From NCBI GenBank assembly GCA_001592805.2, contig CP051140.1, positions 2,915,501 to 2,979,500 on the forward strand: a stretch of DNA of 64,000 nucleotides. The letters run 5' to 3'. This document shows positions 32,998 to 44,326 of the stretch, in pieces (position 1 is the first letter of the stretch; every line of letters starts with the position of its first letter). The notes beneath the pieces were generated by a model, which was not told the origin of the DNA, did not search any database, and saw only the letters and a list, made by a program, of their open reading frames with translations. This stretch comes from Peltaster fructicola. Lineage: Eukaryota > Ascomycota > Dothideomycetes. Position numbers and translations under genes: made by a program.

Positions 32998-34838
32998 CTA
33001 TGCCGAGTACTGTCTGCGTCCGGTCGCATAGAAAGTCAGCCACACAATGAGGTCGGCTATCCTGCATACGATCAATGTGGCATCTGAACCGTTGCAAGCT
33101 ACATCAATGATCTCCTGGTCACGCAGATCACCCACATCAATCTCAGCTGTTGGTATTGTAGGTCGATCTGGTGTGTGGCTGTTCTTGACTTCCACGCAGA
33201 TACAACTGAATGCGTTTCCAATGCCTGACGCTTCATCTTTAGGACATTCGAAGTCGAAATGTATTTTGTCTGTGTAGATCGCAAACCGGGTTGTATGAGC
33301 CAGAGACAGCCTAATAGGCGAACGATCACGCAGTGGCAGGGTTATATCACTGATCTGGCTTGTCGATGCAGACGTCAACTGCTCATTCAGAGGATGCATA
33401 CCTCGGGAGGAGTGTGTCTCTTCCAGCCAGACTATCTGCGATGATCTCACGAGGAGCGAGCAGACTGTCGAGTGGGACGACCAAGGTGGGTGGAGCATTT
33501 CGACGCTCTCATTTGGACATTCTCTGTGCCGTGAGCGATCAGGAGCAGCGCTGCGAATGCTTCGTGAGAGGTGCTCGTTCAACCGGAGTAGAGTATTGGT
33601 GAGGACCCCCAGTGATGCGTGATCAACTGTCTGTGGATCAAGGCTGGGTAGCGTCCACTTATGGTACAATCTACCATGTGAACGAGGTATCACATGCAGT
33701 CCATGAAGCTCGACGAACTTGCTGCAGAGATAGCAAGCGCTTTTGTTCGATGCAATGACACGTGGCGGTAGAGCCACTGGGCGAAGTTGATAATGCACGA
33801 GAAGCTGTATCTCAGCATGCACTTTCCAGTGTGCATTCCTAACAGCGAGTTCGTACTTCGACTTAATTGCTTGAGGTGTGCTTCTAGACACATCCTGGCC
33901 CTCTTGAGGGGCCATATTCTCGACTGCGACTTCGAAATCGTCATGGAGAGTCAGTCCTGCCGTGCCGACAGCGATGTAATCGATTGCTTGAACTGTGATG
34001 CTGCGGAACATACGAAGACGTGACGTCCAAGCCTTCAGCAGACTCCCTGCGATGTGAGGATATCGGGAAAGCTTCATGATCGCTCTCGGGAGGTATGCCA
34101 CAGTGTTGGGGTCGAGCTTTTTGTTTGTCCTCAGCAAATCATGCAGTGCCGTGATGTGGATCTCACTAGCATGTGAGAGCACTGTTTCCAAGAGGCGGTC
34201 ATGTTCACCCTCTGTAGCACTCTCCAGCTGTTTGAAAGCTTCAGCAAAACTCAGACATGAAGATAGGACTTCTTGCGATGCAGGAGATGTTCGGCAGTCA
34301 GATATGGTCTGAAGAAGCAGCTGCGCTAAAGCTGCCTTACTCGCCTTGTTCTGCTGTTTGCCAGACTTTCCGTGGCATGATCGGAGGCGGCAGAGAATCC
34401 GATTACGACGCATTCGGACAATCTGCCTCAACATGAGTGTTCTCGCGGCTGCCGTCGTTGTGCCTGTAGGCATCAGTTCTCGCTCGTTCATGCTGAAGAA
34501 CACAGACCAGGATCTCCCACGGTCTCCATGATACTAAAGAGCTCTGTGAAGCCGGCGGTCATATCTGCATCTGGCGAGTTCGACGCAATCTTGACGATCA
34601 TCTCATCTGCAGTGTTCTCTTCAACACAGACCGCCTTGATCTGATTGGGATCGTCGGAGGAGCTTGCCAGGAAAGCCAGATCGTCAGCTAGCTGTTTCTC
34701 TCGCTCAAAGGTGAGCACCCTTTTAGGATTGTCAGGCAATGTTGGACCTTCAGACGGATCTTCAGGAATTTCTTGCAGGCTCCATAGCAGTGTTGCGTAT
34801 TCCATGGTACGACATCTTGCAGCGTTGTATGCATCCAT
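32998..34838 (-). CDS. OTT_1508-like deaminase
   Basis: Exons 34508-34838 and 32998-34463 with a 44-nt intron (branch AACTGATG), giving 598 aa. The catalytic region is recognisable: NAHWKVHAEIQLLVHYQL (His about 325 with the proton-shuttling Glu two residues on) and SNKSACYLCSKFVELHG, whose C-x2-C (about residues 353 and 356) completes the zinc site of a cytidine-deaminase-like fold. PRSHGRLYHKW is a family signature. The first 110 residues are acidic and helical and the next 200 are a helical domain. The last 170 residues are a beta-rich region of the kind found in these fungal proteins. Deaminase-fold proteins of this type have been described bioinformatically in fungal and bacterial genomes. 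The substrate (free nucleoside, RNA or DNA) is unknown. Confidence 0.82.
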
Positions 34839-36222
34839 ATCGATTGTGGGTGCTGACCATGTCTCAACATTGCTGATGCTAGTATATTCTTATGCAAGTC
34901 ACACAACATGCACAATGACGTTTGTGAGGTACGAGGCATGAAGCTCCGGTGAGACTGCTGCAGCATTGTGCTGAGGTGCAGATCGCCAATAGGGCGATTG
35001 AACAGTTTATGCAGGATGGTCGCACTGATACGTCGTGTACGCATAAAGGCTGAAGCTAATCATTGCAACGATAGCTCGGTCTGATAGTGTACAGTGCTCA
35101 ACGTAGACATATCCGCTCGAGCTTGGTGTATGCGCGTAGCCATGCTGTAGAAGGAGAGCTTGCGGATTCCGCTTCATGTCGTCCGGCTCAGCTGTATTCG
35201 AGCGTGGGACTCTGATGAGCGTAGTACCTGTGGAGCGCGCGTCAGTAATGGAGCGATCTGTCAGCCTTAGCGCCATTCAAGGCGTCCCAAGCTGCGACGA
35301 GTCGTTGGCGATGCTGTATCGCAATTTGATCGTTCGATACAGCCTCTGTATGCCAACAAAAGCTCTTGCAGCTTGAGATCTGCTGGCGCGAGCTCTCGTC
35401 GGCCTTCTTAGGAGCCTGACATGACGAGAGCACCGTATAACGAGTATATTTAGCAGGCAAGCCATTCGGATAGTATCGATGGCGTATTCTGAAGATAAGT
35501 CGCAGCCTCAACTATGTGTACTATACTGCCGGGAGAAGGCGACGATCTCAGTGAGTTGGCTGGCATTTGCCTATCTCTTCAGAAGAATGCTGTCGTCTCG
35601 TGCTAAGATTCATCGCAAGCTTTGCGCTGAAGAAGCATTGCGCAGAGATAGCACTCAACAGCACAGAGTCGAGCCTCTTTCCTTGGTCTTATGATGAGCC
35701 CTGGTCCAGCCAGATCATGCTCTACGCGTCTCTTGCGTGCCACTAGCCAGAGCGGCCACTCGTGAGTCCTGTAGACAGACCACGCACGAGTACAGCAGTG
35801 GCGAGACGAAAGGTACGGCAGGCCGTGAAGGAGGAGCTATGTTGACAGGAGAAGGAGGTTGAAACGAGACAGCCGAAAGCACATAAAAGCCAGATAGATA
35901 TCGAAGCGCACCGGCCCCCGCGCCAAGATTGTAGTCACCTCCCGACGCAGCTGATGCGATGTCCTTGGTGGAAGAACCGCCTGCACGATTCTCACGCTTC
36001 CGCATCACGCTTCATGATCCAAAGACGTTCTCATAGTTCATCGCTGACTCAAGGCTGCCAAGCTTTCGACTATTCCTCAAGTTAGCTTCACGGTCGGCAC
36101 GATCCATATAGTGAAATGTCCTGAGTGTGTGCTTGATCGACCAGGGACAGCGCATTCTATATCTAAGCCGCCGCGATCTACGTCAAAGTGAACACTTGCA
36201 TAGCCGATACTTCGTCACAAGC
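34839..36222. other. Intergenic, 1.4 kb
   Basis: No firm gene. A minus-strand frame at 35715-36008 (97 codons, MMRKRENRAGG, with SPVNIAPPSRP) is open but unassigned. It contains the second copy of the GGnGGnGCnATnTTGAC element (about 35832-35857) discussed in findings. A plus-strand frame of 71 codons at 35479 is likely chance. Confidence 0.4.
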
Positions 36223-38451
36223 TCAGGTGAAGACGAAAGGCACGGAACCAGCAATTCCGCCTTCAGATAGCCGCACAACATGAGCGGAACGCTCGAACGC
36301 GCAATAAGTGCAACCTTGAGCATCGATTGTCGTACCAAGAGAGGAGCACCCAAGTGCTAGAATCTGGCACAGTTTGGACTGCTCGATGCCGATGACAACT
36401 ACAACATCGGCTTCCGGGAGTTCTGCTTGACCATAGTAGTGTTTGAGCAATGTTGACCAAGGGACACTTAGGACCTGCCTCCCGATCAGACTGTCTGGTT
36501 CAGGAGCAGCATGCTGACAATCGGTGGAAGTGCCGATATAAGACAGCAACAAGCCACACAGAGCACGACTAAATGCTACCGATCGTATACTGCGGCTTGT
36601 ATCGACAACGGCGCATCGCAAAGTGTGACCATCTGTAGCATCCGCAAAGATGGTAAGAGATGGTTCCGAGTCGTCTTGAAGATCGACTTCTCGAGCCAGG
36701 CTGGGTATTGGAGCTTCTATCAGGTGTTCAGGAGACTGTCCAAACATTGCTGTCTCTGGCACTCCGGTAAACTTGCCATTGAGCCATTGAAACGACAAGT
36801 AAGGATTGCTTGACCACCCAGGATGACTGGCGCTAAGGATGTCGTGGACGATCGTGCCTCCAGGGCCTTGGGCGGCGTACGTCAGTGCCTCGCCGCTGAC
36901 AGACTCGTTGGTGCTGCCTATGTTGGTCAAGAGTCGAAGTGCAGCTAGCAGCATATTAGACGTGATACTGCAGCCAGTGCCTTGTTCAAGATGCATCATT
37001 ATAGCGCCAATGCTCGCCATGGCGTGGAAGTAGTGTGAGTGGCTTGGAACATAGAGCTGTGAAGGATAAGCGTTGATCAACTGTCTCGACCACCACCATC
37101 CTTTCACGACAAGGTACGTGAGAGCAATCCTATTCCAATCAGCTGTTGTGCTTGGAATTGGTCGGCTAAAGTCCAGGAATTCGATCATGTAGCTCTTTAG
37201 CTCATGCATGATGTCAGGAATAACTTGGACATCGGCAGCTGCATCGAGGTATGGATCGATTGACAGAGCCGGGTAGTCGAGCTGACCTTTCGCCTTTTGG
37301 TCATTGACTAATATTTCTGCAACGCCGCTTTCAAGGTCAACTTCGAGGTTGTATCGTATACTGGTTGGCAAGCTGAGTGCAGCCGTGAATCTTGTTTGAA
37401 GGCCGGGAGCCGTAAGCTTCGAGAAGAGGCGATTGACGAGACCGAAGACTAGTCGTTCGTGCGGTACTCTACCTGTTGGCCCGTTGTTGATGATGTGATA
37501 CCTGCAAGAGCCGGTCGCAGTTGATAGAATCTCTACTCGCTGAAGCTGATTTGAAGAAGAAGAAGAAGAAGAAGGCAGTCCCAAGTCGGTGCTCCTTTTG
37601 AGACGTTTGTGCATGCCGGTGTGTCCTGGTTGAATGAGGCGGCCGTCGTCCTGAAACTGTATGCCAAGCGCCTGTGCCTCTTGCACCACTTGATGGATAA
37701 CAGGATCGCCAGTGACGTAGTAATCGAAATCGAGATGATCAGGCAAATCTCCATCGATTGCAAGTTCTCCACCAAGGACTCCAAGCTGGAGACTTTTGAG
37801 GGAAGTGACCACACTGACAATTACTCGATCGAGTGTGGCATCGTATGCGATAAGTGCTGGATTCACACCCTTCGCGCCCTTCTGGATGCCATCTCGCATA
37901 GCTTCTATGAAGTGAACCTTTCTTCTTCTCAGAAGTCTCACCACTTTGTCGCCAAGCCCTCTCTGTGTCAGGATCGCAGCGATGATCAACCACTCACATG
38001 CTCTTGGAAATGAAGACATTATTAACTTGATTTTCGCGGTATGGTAGGTTGAGCTGACAAAGTAGGGTCCCTTCGACTCGACGGCTGGCGGGAGCAGGGA
38101 CTGAAAACATGCTAGATTGCGTATGTCCCTCACTGTGAGCTGCAGGTCGCTTGGGCCTTGGTGAGTGAAGGTTGGAAGGCCCATCGCAAAGTATCGAAGA
38201 TCTGTGGACGTGATTGCTTCGGCCACCGATATCGTCGTATTGACGATCGCCTGTATGTACTCGACATAGTCTGCGACCCTCCTATGGGCGTCTGGTGCTC
38301 CCTCGAGTTGTCCAGTCGCTACAATAGCCTTCAGGAGTTCTTGAAACCGTTGACCAGCTCCTGCGCGGCTGACTGCTGCTTGAGAAGACTCAGAGATCTG
38401 ACTCTGGTTGGCCAATTCATTGCTGGCGCCTTGACCACTTGGCAGATCCAT
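36223..38451 (-). CDS. Orphan 742-residue protein
   Basis: Single exon from the ATG at 38451 (MDLPSGQGASNELANQ), 742 aa; I do not recognise the family. Visible parts: a helical N-terminus (FQELLKAIVATGQ, ADYVEYIQAIVN); a basic helix-rich block at about 140-240 (YFVSSTYHTAKIKLIM, VVRLLRRRKVHFIEAM); a poly-Ser tract (seven residues, GAA repeats at 37553-37574); and a globular region from about residue 300 to the end with many Trp and Leu (WWWSRQLINAYPSQL, HYFHAMASIGAIMMHL). A C-terminal part reads DVVVVIGIEQSKLCQILALG. No transmembrane helix or catalytic motif is obvious. A spliced alternative could add an N-terminal exon starting near 38550 (see findings). It lies 1.4 kb from the deaminase gene in the same orientation. 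Confidence 0.7.
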   Translation of the reverse strand: MDLPSGQGASNELANQSQISESSQAAVSRAGAGQRFQELLKAIVATGQLEGAPDAHRRVADYVEYIQAIVNTTISVAEAITSTDLRYFAMGLPTFTHQGPSDLQLTVRDIRNLACFQSLLPPAVESKGPYFVSSTYHTAKIKLIMSSFPRACEWLIIAAILTQRGLGDKVVRLLRRRKVHFIEAMRDGIQKGAKGVNPALIAYDATLDRVIVSVVTSLKSLQLGVLGGELAIDGDLPDHLDFDYYVTGDPVIHQVVQEAQALGIQFQDDGRLIQPGHTGMHKRLKRSTDLGLPSSSSSSSNQLQRVEILSTATGSCRYHIINNGPTGRVPHERLVFGLVNRLFSKLTAPGLQTRFTAALSLPTSIRYNLEVDLESGVAEILVNDQKAKGQLDYPALSIDPYLDAAADVQVIPDIMHELKSYMIEFLDFSRPIPSTTADWNRIALTYLVVKGWWWSRQLINAYPSQLYVPSHSHYFHAMASIGAIMMHLEQGTGCSITSNMLLAALRLLTNIGSTNESVSGEALTYAAQGPGGTIVHDILSASHPGWSSNPYLSFQWLNGKFTGVPETAMFGQSPEHLIEAPIPSLAREVDLQDDSEPSLTIFADATDGHTLRCAVVDTSRSIRSVAFSRALCGLLLSYIGTSTDCQHAAPEPDSLIGRQVLSVPWSTLLKHYYGQAELPEADVVVVIGIEQSKLCQILALGCSSLGTTIDAQGCTYCAFERSAHVVRLSEGGIAGSVPFVFT

Positions 38452-38800
38452 CGCTGTTATGCACTGGTCCAAAATCGATTGCTGTGCTCATCGCCAGGCT
38501 GGACGTGGCCGTACCAGCGATACTCGAACAGAGTCATGCCAAGGCGCATCTTATCGAGGATGAGGCTGAGGCTGAGGGGTTACCTTGAGACCACTGTTGA
38601 ATGCTTCGGATTGGACAGCCTGATTGTGCATGCGCACAGCTATGGATTTGTGGGCATGTCGAGACTCCAGATAGACGAGTCTATAGCAGGAGACATTGTA
38701 GCTGTGTGTTTTTGCTCTGTCAGCCTTCTCACATGTCCACCGTCCTGGACGAGAGGTCAGAGAAAGTGTAGAAGTAAAAGAGGGAGTGATGTTGTGCACA

Positions 38801-38880
38801 CTGAAGTTATGCAAGAAACGCTGAGCACGGACTCCTCAAGTTTCCATTTCCTGCAGCGGAGCGAGCGACACGGATTTCAC
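38801..38880. repeat. Copy 1 of a dispersed short repeat
   Basis: About 80 bp (CTGAAGTTATGCAAGAAACG and following) match 55463-55578 in blocks: GCAAGAAA(G)CGCTGAGCACGGAC, CCATTTCCT..AGCGG, GCGACAC.G.TTTCACA. The copy lies directly in front of the acetoacetyl-CoA synthetase start codon, so it contributes to its leader. Confidence 0.55.
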
Positions 38881-38887
38881 ATGCAAG

Positions 38888-41006
38888 ATGGGTGTATCCA
38901 ATGTCCTGCCGGATGTCCTGTGGCGCCCAAAAGCCCCGGAAAGCACGTCAATGAGCATATATCGACAACACATCAACCAGAAGTACAATACTAATCTGAA
39001 GGATACACAGCAATTGGTGCAATGGAGCTGCGACAACCCTCAGGACTTCTGGCTCGATGTCTATGCATACCTCAAGCTCACGCCAAGCATGCCTTCGTGT
39101 ATTACCCGAGCATACGATGATACCGCTCCTATGAGCTCAAATCCACTGTTCTTCGACGGTTTGATGATCAACTATGCTGAGAATGCACTCTTCGCCAACC
39201 CCGATCCAGATGCAGTTGCACTGATAGGCGTCCGTGAGGACCACGATCTGACTAAAGAAGATGGCGAGATTATCACTTGGCGACAGTTCCGAGAACGAGT
39301 GCGAATAGCCGCCAGTGCTCTACGCAGAAGTGGCATTAAGAAAGGAGACAGAGTGGCAGCTCTCGTGGCTACCTCTGTCGTTGCTATGGTACTATACCAC
39401 GCAACTGTCAGTATTGGAGCTATCTTCACTTGCATTAATCCAGATCTAGGCCTGGAGGGTTGCGTTAGTCGTTTACAGCAGGTCACTCCTTCAGTGATTT
39501 TCGCGGATGATGCCACTTTGTACAAAGGCAAGATGGTGTCGACCTCAAAGAAGCTGAGTGGCATCATGGAGATGCTACCGTCTAGGCCATCATTGTATGT
39601 TGTGCCTGTCTCTGCTGAGCAATCGTCGTGGCCAAGCATCAACGCTTTCCTTGAGATGGCCAACCCGGACGACGAACTCACGTTCACACGAGTTTCATTC
39701 AATGACCCTCTGTTCATATGCTACTCTTCAGGAACCACTGGCGCTCCGAAATGCATCGTGCATCGACATGGCTTGATCTTGCAGCTCAAGAAGATCTCTA
39801 TCTTGCACAATACACTTACGCCTAAGGATGTGGTTCTGCAGTACTCCTCAACGTCGTGGATAGTCTTCTACATCATGTGCGGGAACTTCGCCACAGGGAC
39901 CACAACGATCTGCTACAATGGTAGTCCTCTGTACCCAAGCACTACGCAGCTGCTTCGGCTAGCCGAGAAGTACAAAGTGACCTACTTTGGCACAAGTCCA
40001 AGATATCTTCTAGAGGTCGAGACATCTGGCTGCATACCGCAAAGAGACTTCGATCTATCTAGCCTGCGTATCGTCTACACAACAGGTGCAGCGCTGTCGA
40101 TCGAGCAATATCGATGGTTCCATCGAGCATTCCCACCCAAAGTACAGTTGTCGAACAGTGAGTAACGTAGTATGCCCAGTATCAATCGACTAACCCTATC
40201 AGCCGCCGGTGGTACAGATACAGCAACATCGCATATGGCTCTCGATCCTAGTGGACCTGTGTACGCTGGCGAGATGCAGATTCGAGCACTAGGTATGGAA
40301 ATCGATGTCGCCGACCCACAGGCAGGACACAGCATCATGCACACCGGCGAGCCTGGCGAGATGGTCATCCGCAAGCCATTCCCAAGCATGCCATGCTTCT
40401 TCTGGGGCGACAAGGACGGCAGCCGATACCGTGCGAGCTACTTCGAACGCTTTCAGGATGTCGACGTGTGGGCCCAGCACGACTGGCTCAGCCAGAATCC
40501 TAGAACTGGCGGATTCATCATGAGTGGTAGAAGTGATGGAGTTCTTAGTGAGTCCACGAACGCCGTAGTGGCCCTGTGCTGACATATCAGATCCATCTGG
40601 CATCCGTTTTGGTAGCAGTGAGATATATGCGATAGTCGAAGCGCCGACATTCACAAATCGGATCCTCGACTCGCTCTGTGTAGGTCGTAGGCGGCCACAG
40701 GACAGGGACGAGGAAGTGTTCCTGTTTCTGGTTATGAAACCAGGATATGCTCTTTCTGCCAAACTTCGACAAGAGCTCAGACTGGCCATCAGAAATGCTC
40801 TCTCACCACGACATGTGCCCAAATACATAATACAGGTCCCAGCAATCCCTGTAACCATCAATGGCAAGAAGATCGAGATAGCCATCAAGCAGACTCTCAG
40901 CGGCAAGAACGTCAAGCCGAGCGCTACTGTCGCCAATCCTACGAGCATCGAGCATTTCAAGCGATACAGAGATATAGACTCGGAGCCACGAGGGGCAAAC
41001 TTATGA
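38888..41006 (+). CDS. Acetoacetyl-CoA synthetase
   Basis: Three exons: 38888-40157, 40203-40547, 40591-41006. Introns of 45 and 43 nt yield 676 aa, a normal length. The enzyme activates acetoacetate to acetoacetyl-CoA using ATP and belongs to the ANL adenylate-forming family. It links ketone bodies or leucine breakdown to lipid and sterol synthesis. Marks: an N-terminal VLWRPKAPESTSMSIYRQHI, MINYAENALF, the P-loop-like YSSGTTGAPKCIVHRHG, STSWIVFYIMCGNFATGTT, YTTGAALS, the hinge region GRSDGVLNPSGIRFGSSEIY and the C-terminal adenylation lysine segment INGKKIEIAIK. Start chosen at MGVSNVLPDVLW; an upstream ATG at 38881 is out of frame. The stop lies 34 bp from the stop of the convergent Ile-tRNA synthetase gene. 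Confidence 0.94.
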
Positions 41007-41040
41007 TTACATCTATGCTACAGTATGATACATGGGCAAC

Positions 41041-44000
41041 CTACGATGATTGCTGTGACACTGCCTCTTCACAGCGTGAGCACAAGGCATCCTGCGATTG
41101 CGAGTTGTACTGCCAGCATCTAGGACACTTCTCCAGTGTCGGCGGTAACACTCTAATCTTGCTTGACGGCACGAAGGCTGGGTTGTCGATATTCTCTTCG
41201 TAGACCCAAGCTGGCGGTGATATGTCAGTCGTGACGTCGGCTATACGAAGCTCACTGACGACGAGAGCATTCCTCAAATGCTGAAGACTCCAAAAGTGCT
41301 CGTCTAGGACACTCTGTTTTACGGAGAGCTCGACGGCGCAGGCAAGGCCGCTGCCAATCTTGCCGTCTGTCCGAGCTTTCTCTTGCGCAGCCTTGACCGC
41401 CTTGCTGATTGCGCTGAAGACTTCCATCGCACTGGTGGATATATGCGGAGCTGACGGAGGCAGTGTGTATGGCTCCAGCCATTCTTGATGCAAAGGGTAT
41501 GTTGTTCCAATGTTCGACGCATGCTCCCAGACCTCTTCCACAAGATATGGTGTGAGTGGTGACAGCCACTGTAGCAGCTCATTGAGGATGGTGGATAGCA
41601 CACGTTGCGTGCGCAACCGATCTGCTCCCAGTCCAGTATATAGTGTGTCCTTCACTATCTCGAAGTAGAAGGCACTCAGGTCTGTATTCATGAAGTGATT
41701 TACCTCACGGACGCCATCGAAGAATCGATATTCTTTGTAAGCTGAATGTATCCTTGCACTTGCATTCTCGAGCAGATCTAATATGAGTAGATCGTAAGTA
41801 GGGCATTCAGCATAGTCGAGGGCAGTAGGTGATGAGTTTTGCAGCACTCCAAGCAAAAACTTGAATGTCACTCTGTACTTGTGGAGTGCTTGTTGCATCG
41901 TCTGTATCGCTTGCTGAGAGACAGTGACATCTTTGGTGTAGTCACAAGATGCCACCCATAGGCGCAGGAGGTCTGGTCCTAGAGAGTCTTGCTTCTTCTT
42001 CTTGGAGCCAGACTGATTGGCAAATATCGATCCAGTGATGATCTCCATTGGAGAGATGACATTTCCTATCGACTTGCTCATCTTCCTTCCGTCAGCATCC
42101 AGGGTAAAGCCATGGGTGATGAGCTTCTTGTACGGTGCCGTGGGTGACGTCCCAGAGTCTTGTGTTGCAATCTTCGTCAGAAGACTGCTCTGAAACCAAC
42201 CTCGATGCTGATCTGAGCCCTCTAGATAGACATCAGAGAACTGCTGGCCATCTCGAGCCTTGATTGACGTCCAACTCGTCCCAGAGTCAAACCAGACATC
42301 CATAGTGTCTCTCTTTCTGACCCACTCAGCAGGATCTAGACTTGGAGGGAGCCATGCAGGATCGTCAGGAGCATCCGTGAACCACGCATCCGTACCTCGC
42401 TGCGCAATAGTCGAGATAATATGCTGGGTCACATCATCACTGGCGTTCTCCTTATCAGTCTCTTTGTGGTAGATGACTGGGATTGGCACACCCCAAGCTC
42501 GTTGTCTCGAAATGCACCATTGACTTCTGCCCTGAACGAACGAAGTGAGTCTGTTCTTGCCAGTCGCAGGTATGAAGTCGACGTTCTCTAAAGACTCTAG
42601 GGCACGAGCATTGATTCGTGAGACATCAGCGAACCATTGAGCAGTAGACCGCACGATGACTGGCTTCTTTGTACGCCAATCGATCGGGTTCTTGTGTGTG
42701 AAGACATGTTCAGCAAGGAGAAGAGTGTCGGTGGCTGTGTGGTTCGTGAAGTTATCAGCTGGCTTCTGCAGGATAGCCAAGATTGCTTTCGTGCCGTCAG
42801 TCTCGACCTTCAGATCCGGCAAGACAGACTGATCGACAAGTGCTGGCGCCACCTCGATCGTGTACTGGCCAGCGTCATTGACTGGAGCAAAAGCTGGACT
42901 AATGCCTTTCAATAGGCAAAGTTGGTAGTCATCCATACCATGGCCGGGTGCAATATGAACAAGACCAGTGCCAGATGCATCTGTGACGAAGTCGGCGCAG
43001 ACTATAGGAGCTGTCTCGCCACTAAAGACGCTGTGATACCCTTTCGTGCTACTCGACAGTGTGTCACCAGAGATCTCGGTGCCTGTAGGCGTGAGAGTCC
43101 ATCCCTCTGGGAGAAAGCTTTGCACATGGTCGATCCTAGTGCTGCCTATGATGTAGAGGCCTGATTCTGTCCTACCAGCAGGATCTTCCAATCTCGTTAG
43201 ACTATATTGCATGTCCGATTTCACAGCAATAGCCTTGTTCGCCGGCAGAGTCCACGGTGTGGTGGTCCAGATGACTGCATAGATGGGTTCATCAGATCGA
43301 ATCAAGCCGGACAACATGCCTCTGGTGTCGACGAGTGGCATTTTGACGAATGCTGCTGTACATTTGTGTTTATCATCGTACTCAAGCTCAGATTCAGCCA
43401 GAGCGGTGCGCGAGGATGGTGACCAATATACCGGCCTGTAGTCTCGGAATATGAGATCTGCAGTCGCCATCGTCAGCACTTCAGTTCACCCTCACCAGTA
43501 CAACATACCGTTCTTGACCATCTCACGAAAGATTTGAAGCTGTCTGAGCTCAAAATCCTTGTCCATTGTCCTGTATGGAGTGTCCCATTCTCCCATGACA
43601 GCCCATTGTCGGAACTCTTTCTTTTGCTCCTCAACAGTCTTTGTCGCCAGCTCTCGAGCTGCTTGCCTGACTTCGGTATCTCGCAGTGCTACACTCTTTG
43701 CCGCGGCAATGTGCTCTGCAGCAGGCGCATCCTTGAGCGCTTTAGCCTGTGATGTTGGTGCTTTGCGTTGTTGCAGAGCCTTGAGCTCAATCGGAAGTCC
43801 ATGGCAGTCCCAACCAGGCTGATAGTGCACTCTCCTGCCTTGACTGAGTTCCGTTCGCAGTATAAGGTCTTTCAGGATCTTGTTGAGAGCATGGCCGACG
43901 TGGACTGCTCCATTGGCATAAGGTGGTCCGTCGTGAAGTATGAACTCATTGCTGATCGTCCTACCATGCTTGTCCTGTACCGTCTGCGGCCTGTTGGCAC

Positions 44001-44169
44001 GCTGCCATTCGTAAAGGTCATCGGCGCATCTTTGACGATACTCCTCGAGCTTGCCTGCCGATGGCCGAGCTGGGAAGGTCGATTTGGGGAGGTGGAGTGT
44101 TTTGGACCATTCAGGAGTTTTGCTGCTTGTGGCTGCACGCAAGGTCCGTGAAGGCCAGAAGAGTCGCAT
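41041..44169 (-). CDS. ISM1: Mitochondrial isoleucyl-tRNA synthetase
   Basis: Exons 43509-44169 and 41041-43457 with a 51-nt intron, giving 1,025 aa. Class I synthetase with a HIGH-type motif (PYANGAVHVGHALNK), QPGWDCHGLPIELKA, YRPVYWSPSSRTALAESELEY, the editing-domain region TTTPWTLPANKAIAV, WFDSGTSW, KMSKS signature DGRKMSKSIGN, anticodon-binding helices and a C-terminal zinc-like CPRCWQ..C..C knuckle. The basic, Arg/Ser/Thr-rich first 35 residues (MRLFWPSRTLRAATSS) are a mitochondrial presequence. These features and the length match bacterial-type/mitochondrial IleRS, not the cytosolic enzyme. It is divergent from a tRNA methyltransferase gene and convergent with the AACS gene. Confidence 0.95.
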
Positions 44170-44326
44170 GCTATAATCGCAACCCAGATCCTAGTAGCAA
44201 GTTCATCGTCGAGTTGTTGAGAGGAGGACACCTCCGAAGCGTGCATGTAAATGGCGTGACGCGCTTCATACAAATTTTGAGCAGCTCGCTCGTGTGACCT
44301 CATCTACCCACCTCACTGCGGGCTCC
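44170..44326. promoter_or_regulatory. Compact bidirectional promoter
   Basis: Only 157 bp separate the start codons of the mitochondrial IleRS gene (minus) and the Trm61-like gene (plus). Both leaders and both core promoters must fit here or overlap the genes. No TATA box is evident. Confidence 0.6.

Noticed and set aside
38158-38994. A 278-codon plus-strand frame overlapping the AACS start
   Set aside because: It runs antisense over the orphan protein and through the repeat into another frame of AACS. No protein character.
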